A DNA stretch of 64,000 nucleotides. It comes from Allobosea sp. BK604. Its GTDB lineage: Bacteria > Pseudomonadota > Alphaproteobacteria > Rhizobiales > Beijerinckiaceae. The notes beneath the pieces were generated by a model. It was not told where the DNA came from and did no database searches. It saw only the letters and a program-made list of their open reading frames with translations. Location of the stretch: assembly GCF_004341515.1 (NCBI RefSeq), contig NZ_SLZF01000004.1, positions 496,001 to 560,000 of the forward strand, read 5' to 3'. Each line of letters starts with the position of its first letter. Position 1 is the stretch's first letter. This document shows positions 24,858 to 33,628 of the stretch, piece by piece. Made by a program: the position numbers and the translations under genes.

Positions 24858-26444
24858 ATGGATCGTAGAACTTTCTTGGGTGCCTCGCTCGGACTTGCGG
24901 CGGGAAGCTTGGCAAGCCCCCATGTCGCAAGGGCTGCCGCAGATCGCGTCATCAAATTCATTCCGCAGCGCGACCTCAACTCGAAGGACCCGATGTGGAT
25001 ACCTGCGGCGAACGTACGCACGCATGGCTATATGATCTTCGATACGCTTTACGGGATCGACGAGAATTTCCGGCCCCAGCCGCAAATGGCGGAGGGCGCG
25101 GCGATCGAGGATGACGGCAAGCTCTGGAAGATCAGGCTGCGGCCGGGCCTGAAATTCCATGACGGGACGCCCGTGCTGGCGCGCGATGCCGCCGCCAGCA
25201 TTCGGCGCTTCTGCGTGCGCGATCCGCTGGGGCAGGCCCTGGCGGCGGTGACCGATGAACTGTCCGCGCCGGATGACCGCACCATCCAGTTTCGGCTGAA
25301 GCGCCCGTTCGCGCTGCTGCCCGACGCGCTGTCGAGCACGCCCCTGTTCATGCCGGCCATCATGCCGGAGCGGCTGGCGAATACCGACCCGATGAAGCAG
25401 GTGACGGACATGGTCGGCAGCGGGCCGTTCCGCTACGTCGCCAACGAGGAAATGCAAGGCGAACGCTACGCCTACGAGAAGTTCGCCGGCTATGTTCCGC
25501 GGGATTCAGGCACGCCGGGTTGGACCGCAGGCCCGAAGGTCGTCAACATCGACCGGGTCGAATGGAAGGTCATCCCCGATCCGGCCACGATCGCGGCGGC
25601 GCTGCAGACCGGTGAGGCCGACTGGATCGAATATGCGCCGCTCGACCTTCTGGATGTGCTGAGGAGCGCCCGCAACGTCAAGGTCGCAGTGACGGATCCG
25701 ACCGGCATGAAGGCCGATATGCGGATGAACCAGGCGATACCGCCCTTCGACAATCCGGAGATACGCCGCGCGCTGCTCGGCGCCGTCAAGCAGGAGGATT
25801 ATTGCATCGCGATGGCGGGGACGGACCCGTCCGGCTGGAAGGCGCGCGTCGGATTCTTCGTGCCCGGCAGCCCGATGGCGAGCGATGCCGGATTGGATGT
25901 CTTCGACACGCCGCGGGACTTCGCCGCCGTCGCCGCGAAGATCAAGGCGGCCGGATACAAGAACGAGAAGGTCGTGATCATGTCTCCCGGCGATATCCCG
26001 GCGGGCAAGGCTGCATCCATCGTCAACGCCGACATGCTCCAGAAGGTCGGCATGAACGTCGACTATGCCGAGCTTGACTGGGCCAGCATCGCGCAGCGCC
26101 GGATGAAGAAGGAGCCCGTCGAGCAGGGCGGCTGGAATATCTGGATCGCGCCGGGGCCCGGCCTGAGCCAGTTCAATCCGGTTGCGGCGACGCTGTTGCG
26201 CACGGGACCGCAGGCCTATTTCGGCTGGCCGAAGAGCGACCGGCTCGAGGAGTTGCGCAACGAATGGCTCACGGCGCCCGATCTGGCGGCGCAGAAGCGC
26301 GTAGCGGTGGAGATCCAGAAGCAGGCATTCATCGATCTGCCGATGATCCCGCTGGGTATGTACTACCAGCCGACGGCTTACCGGACGAGCCTCGAAGGGG
26401 TGCTCTCAGGGTTCGCGACGTTCTGGAATGTCAGGAAGGCCTGA
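24858..26444 (+). CDS. Peptide/nickel-type ABC substrate-binding protein (family 5)
   Basis: 528 residues with a twin-arginine-like signal (MDRRTFLGASLGLAAG, ARA-A). Family 5 hallmarks are the early segment MIFDTLYGID, the AEGAAIEDDGKLWKIRLRPGLKFHDGTPV region (core LRPGLKFHDG), and the long C-terminal lobe ending FATFWNVRKA. These proteins bind di- or oligopeptides, or sometimes aromatic or opine ligands, for a DppBCDF-type transporter, but no permease or ATPase is encoded in the window. It is the first gene rightward of the LacI operator, and a dipeptidase follows after a strong hairpin, so peptide-derived nutrients are plausible. Confidence 0.88.
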   Translation: MDRRTFLGASLGLAAGSLASPHVARAAADRVIKFIPQRDLNSKDPMWIPAANVRTHGYMIFDTLYGIDENFRPQPQMAEGAAIEDDGKLWKIRLRPGLKFHDGTPVLARDAAASIRRFCVRDPLGQALAAVTDELSAPDDRTIQFRLKRPFALLPDALSSTPLFMPAIMPERLANTDPMKQVTDMVGSGPFRYVANEEMQGERYAYEKFAGYVPRDSGTPGWTAGPKVVNIDRVEWKVIPDPATIAAALQTGEADWIEYAPLDLLDVLRSARNVKVAVTDPTGMKADMRMNQAIPPFDNPEIRRALLGAVKQEDYCIAMAGTDPSGWKARVGFFVPGSPMASDAGLDVFDTPRDFAAVAAKIKAAGYKNEKVVIMSPGDIPAGKAASIVNADMLQKVGMNVDYAELDWASIAQRRMKKEPVEQGGWNIWIAPGPGLSQFNPVAATLLRTGPQAYFGWPKSDRLEELRNEWLTAPDLAAQKRVAVEIQKQAFIDLPMIPLGMYYQPTAYRTSLEGVLSGFATFWNVRKA

Positions 26445-26472
26445 GTAGCCGCTCGAAAGCGCGCGTCCCGAA

Positions 26473-26512
26473 CTCGGGCGTTCCCCTGGATGATCGTAGG
26501 GGGATGCCCGAG
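26473..26512. terminator. Intercistronic hairpin
   Basis: 15-bp stem: 26473-26487 pairs with 26498-26512 over a 10-nt loop, with two G-U type pairs. It lies between the peptide-binding gene and the dipeptidase gene. It can attenuate the dipeptidase relative to the binding protein. It also shows that an in-frame ATG at 26490, which lies in the loop, is not the dipeptidase start. Confidence 0.6.
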
Positions 26513-26588
26513 GCGAATGTCACATGCCGTCGAATTCGGCCCCCCCGGATCGTGGGGGTTGCCTGATGATGAGAAGAGAGCCGAGCGA

Positions 26589-27995
26589 ATGCTTGATCAA
26601 CCGCAATCGAATATCGAGAAAGTCCTTTCGCATCTCGCGGAGAACGAGGGTGCAGCCCTCGAACGCCTGTTTAGTTTCCTTCGCATTCCCAGCATCAGCA
26701 CGGTCAGCGACTATGCGGGTGACTGCCAGAAGGCGGCGGAGTGGCTTGCGGCCCAGTTCGAGGGGCTCGGCTTCAGCGCGAGCGTTCGGCAAACGCCGGG
26801 GCGCCCGATCCTGATCGCCCATTCCGACGAGGCGGGGCCGGACGCGCCGCATATCCTCTATTACGGCCATTACGATGTGCAGCCGGCCGATCCGGAGGAG
26901 CTCTGGACCAGCCCGGCCTTCGAACCGGTTCTGATAGACGGCCCGGCCGGCAAGCGGATCGTCGCCCGCGGCGCGGCAGACGACAAAGGCCAGGTGATGA
27001 TCTGGGTGGAGGCATTCCGCTCCTGGCGCGCGGTCCACGGCAAGCTGCCGGTGCGGGTGACGGTTCTCGTCGAGGGCGAGGAGGAGACCGGAAGTCCTAG
27101 CCTCAAGCCCTTTCTCCAGGCGCATGCCGACGAGTTGAAGGCCGATGTCGCTGTCATCAGCGACGGCAACATGTGGGATATCGCGTCGCCCTCGATCACC
27201 ACGCGCCTGCGCGGCACGGTCTACACCCAGATCAAATTGCGCACGGCCAATTGCGATCTGCATTCGGGCCTGTTCGGCGGTGTCGCGCGCAATGCCTTGA
27301 ACGCCCTGACGCAGTTGCTCGGGGGGCTGCATGACGAGCAGGGCAGGGTGCAGATTCCCGGCTTCTACGACGACGTGCCCGAGCTTCCGGAGGCGCTCGC
27401 CCGACAATGGGATGCGCTCGCCTTCGACGAGGCCGCATTGCTGAAGTCCTTCGGCCTCGCGACGCCCGCCGGCGAGACCGACCGGCCGGCACTGCAGAGG
27501 CTCTGGTCGAGACCAACAGCGGATATCCACGGCATCTGGGGTGGCTATACCGGAGAAGGTCGCAAGACGGTCATCCCCGCCGAGGCGCATGCCAAGATCT
27601 CGTTTCGCGTGGTGCCCGGCCAGGACCCGCAGCGCGTCGCTCAGTGCTTCCGCCGCTTCCTCGACGACAGGCGGCCGCCCGATGCCGAGATCACGCTGGA
27701 CGTGCTCGGCGCCGAGCCGGGAATCGAGATTCCGGCCGACACCCGCTGGATGCGCGCGGTGAGGCGGGCTCTCGGCGATGAATATGGCAAGCCGGCGATT
27801 CTGGGCGGTTGCGGCGGCGCCCTTCCGATGGTCGGGGCCTTGAAGAGCATCCTTGGAGTGGATGCGCTCCTGTTCAGCTTCGGCCTCGACGACGATCAGG
27901 TCCACAGCCCGAACGAGAAGTTCGAGCTCCGCTGCTACCGCCAGGGCGCTCGCGCACATGCGCGGCTGCTCGCAGAGCTCGGCCGGGCGACCTGA
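26589..27995 (+). CDS. M20 family dipeptidase
   Basis: 468 residues from the ATG at 26589. Zinc-ligand motifs of the M20 (carnosinase/PepV-type) family are present: YYGHYDVQPADP with the first His and Asp, GAADDKGQ, and the general-base Glu in EGEEETGS. The dimerisation lid (RGTVYTQIKLRTANCDLHSG, core LHSGLFGG) is intact and the last ligand is in DQVHSPNE. It cleaves small peptides in the cytoplasm, consistent with the upstream peptide-binding protein. A start at 26490 is rejected as it lies inside a hairpin. The gene is in the LacI-linked cluster, though expression could be separate. Confidence 0.9.
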   Translation: MLDQPQSNIEKVLSHLAENEGAALERLFSFLRIPSISTVSDYAGDCQKAAEWLAAQFEGLGFSASVRQTPGRPILIAHSDEAGPDAPHILYYGHYDVQPADPEELWTSPAFEPVLIDGPAGKRIVARGAADDKGQVMIWVEAFRSWRAVHGKLPVRVTVLVEGEEETGSPSLKPFLQAHADELKADVAVISDGNMWDIASPSITTRLRGTVYTQIKLRTANCDLHSGLFGGVARNALNALTQLLGGLHDEQGRVQIPGFYDDVPELPEALARQWDALAFDEAALLKSFGLATPAGETDRPALQRLWSRPTADIHGIWGGYTGEGRKTVIPAEAHAKISFRVVPGQDPQRVAQCFRRFLDDRRPPDAEITLDVLGAEPGIEIPADTRWMRAVRRALGDEYGKPAILGGCGGALPMVGALKSILGVDALLFSFGLDDDQVHSPNEKFELRCYRQGARAHARLLAELGRAT

Positions 27996-28210
27996 TCCGA
28001 GGTTCGCGGATCAAATCCGCCGCAGGACAGCGCGCGAGGCCAGACAAGGGGGGACGATCGGCGGAATTTTACGGGGAAGCCGGCAAGTCCGCATGGAATC
28101 CTTATGTCCAGCGTACTTCATATCGGGCAGGCAGGCGTTCCCTCCGTGGGTGCTGCCTCGAAGCACTTCGGATGGCCGCTGGTTCGGTCTGAGCTCGAAG
28201 CGCGTAACCG

Positions 28211-29107
28211 ATGATGGAGCGTATGCATCCCGGCATACGGATGACCGCGATGTCGACATCGAGAACGGATTTTGGCGACGGCGCTGCGCCAGTGGCGCTC
28301 GCCGAGCAGCGGCAGGGCCTGCAACTGTCGGACCTGCCCAGAGTCGTTGGCTATCTGGCGGCCGTGGCCATGGCGGCGCTCGCGACAGTGGTCGCGGTCG
28401 GGTTCGACACCGCAGTCGCGGTTCCGAACCTGTCGCTCGTCTATGTGATCCCGGTGGTGGTCTCCGCGGTCCTGTTCGGCCTCGGTCCCTCGTTGAGCGC
28501 GGCGGTGCTCGGCGCGCTCTCCTTTAATTTCTTCTTCACCGAGCCGCTCTATTCGCTGCGCGTCGACGATCCCGCGAACATCTGGGCGATCGGCCTGCTT
28601 TTCCTGGTCGGCTGCATCTCGAGCGCCGTCGCCTCCACAGCGCAGCGCAAGGCGAATGACGCGGCGCGCCACCGGCAGCAAGCGCAGATCCTGCAGGGCT
28701 ATAGTCACGCCGTCATTGCGGCGAAGAGCAACAAGGCGATCCTGTCGCTGACCGCAGCCACCCTCGATAAGCTGTTCGGCGTTCCGGCCGTGGTGATCAT
28801 CTCGGCCGATGCCAAGGCCGAACTGGCCGAGCTTCGCGGCGGGCTTACGCCGAGTGCGGTGGAGTTCGAGGCGGCGACCGCATCTTTGGCCAGCCGAAAG
28901 CGCGTTCCCGCGGCAGTCTATCCGTTCGACGAATCCCGCTTCGACTTCTGGCCCGCCCCTACGGCCGACGGACCGTCGGCGGTGATCGGCCTCGCCTTCG
29001 ATCCGGAGGAACGCCCGGCCGAGCCCGGCCTCCTGGCCGAACTCGTGGCCAATCTCCTGTCGCTGGCCCTCGCTCGCCAGACAATGACCGGCCGCCCCGT
29101 CGCGTGA
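28211..29107 (+). CDS. DUF4118/GAF protein, KdpD-like sensor fragment without kinase domain
   Basis: 298 residues. The first 130 residues hold a DUF4118 membrane module of four segments (VVGYLAAVAMAALATVVAVG, LVYVIPVVVSAVLFGLGPS, cited as VVGYLAAVAMAALATV and LVYVIPVVVSAVLFGLG), ending with the signature FFFTEPLYSLRV. About residues 155-290 resemble a GAF-like domain (LDKLFGVPAVVIISADAKAE). KdpD continues with a histidine kinase module, which is absent here: the stop falls right after the GAF region. The gene may be a truncated sensor or a natural non-kinase signalling protein. Several starts are possible (28211, 28241, 28250). No kdpFABC genes are seen. Confidence 0.78.
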   Translation: MMERMHPGIRMTAMSTSRTDFGDGAAPVALAEQRQGLQLSDLPRVVGYLAAVAMAALATVVAVGFDTAVAVPNLSLVYVIPVVVSAVLFGLGPSLSAAVLGALSFNFFFTEPLYSLRVDDPANIWAIGLLFLVGCISSAVASTAQRKANDAARHRQQAQILQGYSHAVIAAKSNKAILSLTAATLDKLFGVPAVVIISADAKAELAELRGGLTPSAVEFEAATASLASRKRVPAAVYPFDESRFDFWPAPTADGPSAVIGLAFDPEERPAEPGLLAELVANLLSLALARQTMTGRPVA

Positions 29108-29127
29108 GCGCAAGTCCGGGCCTTTCG

Positions 29128-29163
29128 GACATCAGCGCGCGATCATGACCGCGCGCTGATGTC
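29128..29163. terminator. Bidirectional terminator hairpin (14-bp perfect stem)
   Basis: GACATCAGCGCGCG (29128-29141) and CGCGCGCTGATGTC (29150-29163) pair perfectly over an 8-nt loop. It fills the 63-bp gap between the DUF4118 gene stop and the convergent fumarylacetoacetate hydrolase-family stop, so it can serve both. No T run is visible on either strand. Confidence 0.75.
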
Positions 29164-29170
29164 GCCGGGG

Positions 29171-29875
29171 TCACGCGACCTTGGCGTGCAATGTGCCGAC
29201 GCCCTCGACATAGCCTTCCATGACGTCGCCGCGCACGATCGCGCCGACGCCGGAGGGCGTTCCGGACATGATCAGGTCACCCGGCTGCAGCTCGAACAGG
29301 CCGGAGAGATAGGAGATCATCTCCGGCACCTTCCAGATCATGTGGTTGAGGTCGCCCTGCTGGCGGATCTCGCCATTGACCTTGAGCCAGATCGCCCCGT
29401 TCTCGGGATGGCCGATCGTGCTTGCCGGAACGATCTCGCCCATTGGCGCCGAATGCTCGAAGGCCTTGCCGATCTCCCACGGCCTTGCTGCCTTCTTGCA
29501 CTCGTCTTGCAGGTCGCGCCGGGTCATGTCGAGGCCGACGGCATAGCCGTAGACGTGATCGAGCGCGCTATCGACGGGGATGTCCTTGCCGCCCTTGGCG
29601 AGGGCGACGATCATCTCGATCTCGTGGTGAACATTGCTGCTGCGCGGCGGATAGGGGAAGTCGGCCCCGTCGAGGACGACGTTGTCGGGGTTCTTCTGGA
29701 AGAAGAAGGGCGCCTCGCGATTGGGATCGCCGCCCATCTCGATCGTATGGGCGGCGTAGTTGCGGCCGACGCAATAGATGCGGTGGACCGGGAAGCGGCT
29801 CTGCGTTCCGCGCACCGGCAGCGTGACCGGGGCAGGGGCCTGGACGACATGGTTCTGAGGCGTGGCGATATTCAT
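29171..29875 (-). CDS. Fumarylacetoacetate hydrolase family protein (fumarylpyruvate hydrolase-like)
   Basis: 234 residues of the FAH fold. The opening RIYCVGRNYAAH and PFFFQKNPDNVV, the metal-binding HHEIEMIVALAKGGKD (Glu pair), and the C-terminal GDLIMSGTPSGVG are family marks. Fumarylpyruvate hydrolases of gentisate pathways share this opening; they split fumarylpyruvate to fumarate and pyruvate, needing a divalent metal. The ATG at 29875 is chosen; a longer in-frame reading overlaps the permease and has no family match. It is the last gene of the NMT1-type ABC operon (permease ends 33 bp before it), linking uptake to ring-cleavage product hydrolysis. Confidence 0.88.
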   Translation of the reverse strand: MNIATPQNHVVQAPAPVTLPVRGTQSRFPVHRIYCVGRNYAAHTIEMGGDPNREAPFFFQKNPDNVVLDGADFPYPPRSSNVHHEIEMIVALAKGGKDIPVDSALDHVYGYAVGLDMTRRDLQDECKKAARPWEIGKAFEHSAPMGEIVPASTIGHPENGAIWLKVNGEIRQQGDLNHMIWKVPEMISYLSGLFELQPGDLIMSGTPSGVGAIVRGDVMEGYVEGVGTLHAKVA

Positions 29876-29907
29876 CTTGCGGGGTCCTTCGTTGGCAAGA
29901 GGATGGG

Positions 29908-30660
29908 TCAGCGCGAGGCGGCGTAATAGGCGAACCGACGTTCGAGCCCGGCCAGCAATTCGTTGAGGGTGAAGGCGAAGGTGAAGAGCACGAGCAGCAG
30001 CGCCCAGAAATGCTCCATCAGGAAGTGCGACTGGTAGATCTCGAAGAGCGTGCCGAAGCCGACCACCGAGACTAGCAATTGCCCGATGATCACGCCCTTC
30101 ACCGCCCGGATCATGCCCAGCCGGATGCCGGCCAGGATCTCGGGCAGCGCCGCCCAGAGATAGATCCGGCTGAAGGCCTGCCAGGTATTGGCGCCGAAGC
30201 TGCGGGCCATCTCGACCAGCGAGGGCGAAATGGCGCGGATGCCGGCACGGGTGTTGAGCACGATGATCCACATCGAGAACAGCACGACGGTGAGCACGAT
30301 CGTCGTCTCGCCGAGCCCGAAGAGCACCATGATGACCGGGACCAGCGCGCTGAGCGGCGCCGAGAGGAACAGGTTGACCCAGGGCAGGAGCAGCCGGTCG
30401 GCGATGACCGAGCGGCCCATCAGGATCCCGAGCGGGACGCCGATGACGATCGCGATGGCATTGCCCAGCAGAAAGGCCTTGGCGGTGATCAGCAGCGCGT
30501 CGAGGAACGAGGCGGTCGGGACGATCTCGACGACGCGCCAGACGATGCGCGACAGCGGCGGCAGGATGAAGCCCGCGTCGGTATGCCCGACGATCTCCCA
30601 GATCACGGCCCAGACGATCAGCGACGTCATCAGGGGAAGGCGAATGCCGGAAATGACCAT
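29908..30660 (-). CDS. ABC transporter permease, SsuC/TauC type (second permease)
   Basis: 250 residues with about six membrane segments; the EAA loop is in MARSFGANTWQAFSRIYLWAALPEI (key part ARSFGANTWQAF). It belongs to the nitrate/sulfonate/taurine type importer group. It pairs with the 31491-32309 permease as an inner-membrane heterodimer. The order on the minus strand is binding protein, permease, ATPase, this permease, FAH. The gap to the ATPase is 9 bp. The ligand class is inferred from the family: sulfonates, aliphatic amines, pyrimidine or aromatic acids. Confidence 0.9.
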   Translation of the reverse strand: MVISGIRLPLMTSLIVWAVIWEIVGHTDAGFILPPLSRIVWRVVEIVPTASFLDALLITAKAFLLGNAIAIVIGVPLGILMGRSVIADRLLLPWVNLFLSAPLSALVPVIMVLFGLGETTIVLTVVLFSMWIIVLNTRAGIRAISPSLVEMARSFGANTWQAFSRIYLWAALPEILAGIRLGMIRAVKGVIIGQLLVSVVGFGTLFEIYQSHFLMEHFWALLLVLFTFAFTLNELLAGLERRFAYYAASR

Positions 30661-30669
30661 GGCCGCCCC

Positions 30670-31494
30670 CTAGTCCAGATAATGCTTGAGCTGCTGCCAG
30701 ATCTCCTCGACCACATCGAGATAGGCGCTGTCGCGCCTGATCTTGTCCGGGTCGCCGTCGCGGATGATCTTCGGTTCGATCACCGCCGAGACGCGGCTCG
30801 GGCGGCGCGAGAGCAGCGCGATCCGATCGGAGACATAGACCGCCTCCTCGATGCTGTGCGTCACGAAGATGAACGACTTGCCTTCATTGGCGACGAGCTC
30901 GAGCAGTTCCTCCTGGAACTTGCGGCGCGTCTGCTCGTCGACCGCCGAGAACGGCTCGTCCATCAGCACGACCTTGGCATCGACCGCGAGCGCCCGGGCC
31001 AAGCCGACGCGCTGGCGCATGCCGCCCGAGAGCTCGTGCGGGTACTTTTTCTCGAAGCCCTTGAGGCCGACGCGCGCAATCTGGCGTTCGGCGATGGCCT
31101 CACGCTCGCCATGGGCCACGCCGCGCAATTCGAGCCCGAAGGCGACATTGCGGATGACGCTCGCCCAGGGCATCAGCGCGAAATCCTGGAAGACGAAGGC
31201 GCGTTCGGGGCCAGGCCCCTTCACTTCGCGACCGTCGACGAAGACCTGGCCGCCGCTGGCCGGGATCAGGCCCGCGATGATCTTCAGGAGCGTGGTCTTG
31301 CCACAACCGGATGGTCCGAGCAGGGTCGTCAGCCGGCCTTCCGGAAAGTCCAGCGAGATGCCGCTGAGCGCCTCGATGCCGCCGGCATAGGTCTTCGAGA
31401 CGCTCTTGACCTCGACGATCGGCCGGGCGGGGAGGGGAGGCAGCGCAAGCTCGCTCACGGGCTGCGCCGTCGTGCTTTCAAGGTTCGGGTTCAT
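30670..31494 (-). CDS. ABC transporter ATP-binding protein, SsuB/TauB type
   Basis: 274 residues: Walker A is GPSGCGKTT, signature LSGGMRQRVGLARALA, Walker B VVLMDEPFSAVD, and the switch His in VTHSIEEAVYVSDR. The N-terminal stretch before VSKTYAGGIEALSG is variable. It powers the two-permease importer of 29908-33402. The ATG at 31494 overlaps the stop of the upstream permease by 4 bp (ATGA), so the ORF does not extend to 31980. The C-terminal tail after the ATPase core is typical of the SsuB group. Confidence 0.93.
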   Translation of the reverse strand: MNPNLESTTAQPVSELALPPLPARPIVEVKSVSKTYAGGIEALSGISLDFPEGRLTTLLGPSGCGKTTLLKIIAGLIPASGGQVFVDGREVKGPGPERAFVFQDFALMPWASVIRNVAFGLELRGVAHGEREAIAERQIARVGLKGFEKKYPHELSGGMRQRVGLARALAVDAKVVLMDEPFSAVDEQTRRKFQEELLELVANEGKSFIFVTHSIEEAVYVSDRIALLSRRPSRVSAVIEPKIIRDGDPDKIRRDSAYLDVVEEIWQQLKHYLD

Positions 31495-32309
31495 GCGCGC
31501 GCCTCCGGTCGGAACAGGGTGACCTCGATCCGTTCGAGCATCTCGATGAACAGGACCGAGAACACGATGATGGCGAGAATGGCCGCGTACATCTTCGGAT
31601 AGTCGGCGACCGACTGGTTGTAGGAGATCACGTCGCCGATGCCGGTCGGCGTGATCAGCAGCTCGGCGAGGATGACGCCGATGAAGGCCGCCGCGCAGCC
31701 CAGCCGAAGACCGGCGAAGATCATCGGGCTCGCCGCGGGCAGGATGATGAGGCGGATGCTCTGGCTGCGGCTGGCGAGAAAGGACCGGCCCATTTCCAGA
31801 AGCGATTTCGGCGTGTTGCGCACCGCGCCCAGCGTGTTCAGCACGATGACCGGCATGGCCATGATGCAGACGGTCATGATCTTGGCCGTGAGCCCGATTC
31901 CATAGGCGAAGGTCAGGATCGGGATGAGGGCGGCCAGCGGCGCCGCCTGCGCGATGATGAAGACCGGCGCGATCAGCCATTCCGAGGGCTCGTGCAGCCC
32001 CATCAGAACGCCGAGCGCGATGCCGAGCAGGACCGAAACGGCAAGGCCGATGACGAGTGGATGGAGCGTGATCAGGAAGGCCTTGAAGAGGGTGCCGTCG
32101 GCGATGATCGCGCCGAGACCACCCATGGTTTCCAGGAAGGTCGGGAAGGCCGGGCTCAGCGGAATTCGCCCGGCATATTCCCAGAGCGCGAGCACGGCCG
32201 CGAAGGACAGCAGACGCAGGACGAGCGGGTGGATCAGGACATCGCGCCAGTAGCTGGCCTGAGCGTCACGACGCGTCGGAAAGGCGGTGGCAAGGTCGGA
32301 TATCTGCAA
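31491..32309 (-). CDS. ABC transporter permease, SsuC/TauC type (first permease)
   Basis: 272 residues with about six hydrophobic segments (LVLRLLSFAAVLALWEYAG, cited as LRLLSFAAVLALWEYAG) and the EAA-like loop LLEMGRSFLASRSQSIRLIILPAA (key part EMGRSFLASRSQ). It is the partner of the 29908-30660 permease, and both face the ATPase. The start at 32309 follows the substrate-binding gene by 94 bp, where a 7-bp-stem hairpin lies. Two different permeases per operon is usual for this group in alphaproteobacteria but not universal. Confidence 0.9.
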   Translation of the reverse strand: MQISDLATAFPTRRDAQASYWRDVLIHPLVLRLLSFAAVLALWEYAGRIPLSPAFPTFLETMGGLGAIIADGTLFKAFLITLHPLVIGLAVSVLLGIALGVLMGLHEPSEWLIAPVFIIAQAAPLAALIPILTFAYGIGLTAKIMTVCIMAMPVIVLNTLGAVRNTPKSLLEMGRSFLASRSQSIRLIILPAASPMIFAGLRLGCAAAFIGVILAELLITPTGIGDVISYNQSVADYPKMYAAILAIIVFSVLFIEMLERIEVTLFRPEARA

Positions 32310-32347
32310 GGGAGGTCACTCCGCTTGTGAGAGCCGTAGCAGGGGCC

Positions 32348-32367
32348 GCCGGGCATGATCGCCCGGC
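32348..32367. promoter_or_regulatory. Intercistronic hairpin between binding protein and permease genes
   Basis: GCCGGGC (32348-32354) and GCCCGGC (32361-32367) pair over ATGATC. Such stems commonly follow the first, abundant binding-protein cistron and stabilise the upstream mRNA. It has no T tract, so a full terminator role is unlikely. Confidence 0.5.
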
Positions 32368-32403
32368 ATGCCGGTTGGCGCGACAGGCAGGCGCGAGCCT
32401 GGC

Positions 32404-33402
32404 CTAGCTGCCCAAGGCCTTGCGCGCCCGCTCGAGCGGCGCGAGATACCAGAAGTCCTCGACCTTCAGCTCAGCCACCGGCCCCTGCATCTGCCCGGCC
32501 TCGGTGTAGAACTCGAAATCGGCCTTCGCGATCTCGGCATTGCCGCCGGTCGGCGCATAGACGCCCTCCTTCGTCGCCATCGTGTAGAATTTGGTGATGC
32601 CCTCCAGCACCTCCTTCGGCTGGTCGGCCATCAGCTTGCGCTTGGCACGCTCCTGCTCGACCACTGCCGGGTTGGCCGCCATTTCCTGCCAAAGCCGCAG
32701 GAATTCGGTGACGATGACATCGACCTGCTTCTCGTTCTTCTTGATCCACTCGATCTGCCCGAACAGGGTCTCGTCGGAGGCAGGCTCGCTGACGCCGGGC
32801 AGGACGTGGAAGCGGTCACCTGCCTTCTCCAGCAGCAGGTTCTTGTTGGCGAGATCGACCACGGTCGCTTTGATCTGGCCCTTCATCATGCCGATGATCC
32901 GGTTCTCCGAGCCCGGCACATAGCTGCGCTCGCCGAACTGAATACCTTCGCGCTTGGCGATGATGTTGCCGATCGCCTCCGTCCCGGTCGCGCGGGCGTG
33001 GAAGGTGATCGGCTGGCCGTTCATGTCCTTCCAGGATTTGTAGGATTTGTCGGCGACCGGGAAGAAGACGAGGCGCGTGCCCTGGAAGAGGACGCGCAGC
33101 GGCGCCTTGCTCTTCTGGACGACGGCATAGGGCGTGCCGATGCCCAGATCGGCCTGGCCGTTGATCACGGCCTGGATGGCGAGATCCTCCTTCGAGAAAT
33201 GCGTGACCTGGTAGTCGACGCCTTTCTCCTTGGCGCGTTCGAGCGCGATGACCATGGCGAGCGTCTCGGTCGAGAGCACGTCTCCGAGCGCGATCCGGAC
33301 CTTGTTCTGCGCCTGCGCTTCCAGGCTCCCGAACATCAGCGCGGCCGCGACGGCAGCGGCACCGACCATGGCGGACAGTCTTCCTCCCAAGGGCTTCATC
33401 AT
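32404..33402 (-). CDS. NMT1/TauA-type ABC substrate-binding protein
   Basis: 332 residues. The ATG at 33402 is preceded by GGGAGGA, and its signal peptide is MMKPLGGRLSAMVGAAAVAAAL, cited as the hydrophobic stretch GAAAVAAALMFG with LEAQA cleavage. The mature protein shows the NMT1 pattern: KVRIALGDVLSTETLAMVIALE (core ALGDVLSTET), NGQADLGIGTPYAVVQ, and the FWYLAPLERARKALG C-terminus. An in-frame ATG at 33456 would add 18 residues before the Shine-Dalgarno and is rejected. Ligand is unknown: family members bind nitrate, taurine, sulfonates, thiamine precursors or aromatic acids. It is the first gene of the operon, divergent from the GntR regulator. Confidence 0.88.
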   Translation of the reverse strand: MMKPLGGRLSAMVGAAAVAAALMFGSLEAQAQNKVRIALGDVLSTETLAMVIALERAKEKGVDYQVTHFSKEDLAIQAVINGQADLGIGTPYAVVQKSKAPLRVLFQGTRLVFFPVADKSYKSWKDMNGQPITFHARATGTEAIGNIIAKREGIQFGERSYVPGSENRIIGMMKGQIKATVVDLANKNLLLEKAGDRFHVLPGVSEPASDETLFGQIEWIKKNEKQVDVIVTEFLRLWQEMAANPAVVEQERAKRKLMADQPKEVLEGITKFYTMATKEGVYAPTGGNAEIAKADFEFYTEAGQMQGPVAELKVEDFWYLAPLERARKALGS

Positions 33403-33553
33403 CTGATTCCTCCCATGATTATTGCTTGGTCTTTTGAGCGATCTGGTCGCAACCAATTTTTATTTGGGCAATGTCATGTGGCAAATTGATCCTGTCAAGG
33501 TAGCAGTTTCCGCAGAACAGCTAGCTTGTGCGGTCTTCGAGATGCCATTGTTT

Positions 33554-33574
33554 CAACCAATTTCATAATGGTTG
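33554..33574. promoter_or_regulatory. Candidate GntR/FCD operator
   Basis: CAACCA (33554-33559) and TGGTTG (33569-33574) form a 6-bp dyad over 9 bp. CAACCAATTT also recurs at 33450-33459 as a direct repeat of 33554-33563. These lie in the 226-bp divergent region between the binding-protein gene and the GntR gene. GGT/ACC-type half sites are typical of the FadR subfamily. The two copies suggest a repressor pair. Confidence 0.55.
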
Positions 33575-33628
33575 CAATCGCCGGCGATCCGTGGAATCAA
33601 GTCGGAACCACCTATTGCCGGTCACGTC

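Noticed and set aside
26490-26588. ATG in the intercistronic hairpin as the dipeptidase start
   Set aside because: It sits in the hairpin loop and adds residues before the family start.
33572-33628. TTG start for the GntR regulator
   Set aside because: It overlaps the candidate operator and the extra residues have no family match.
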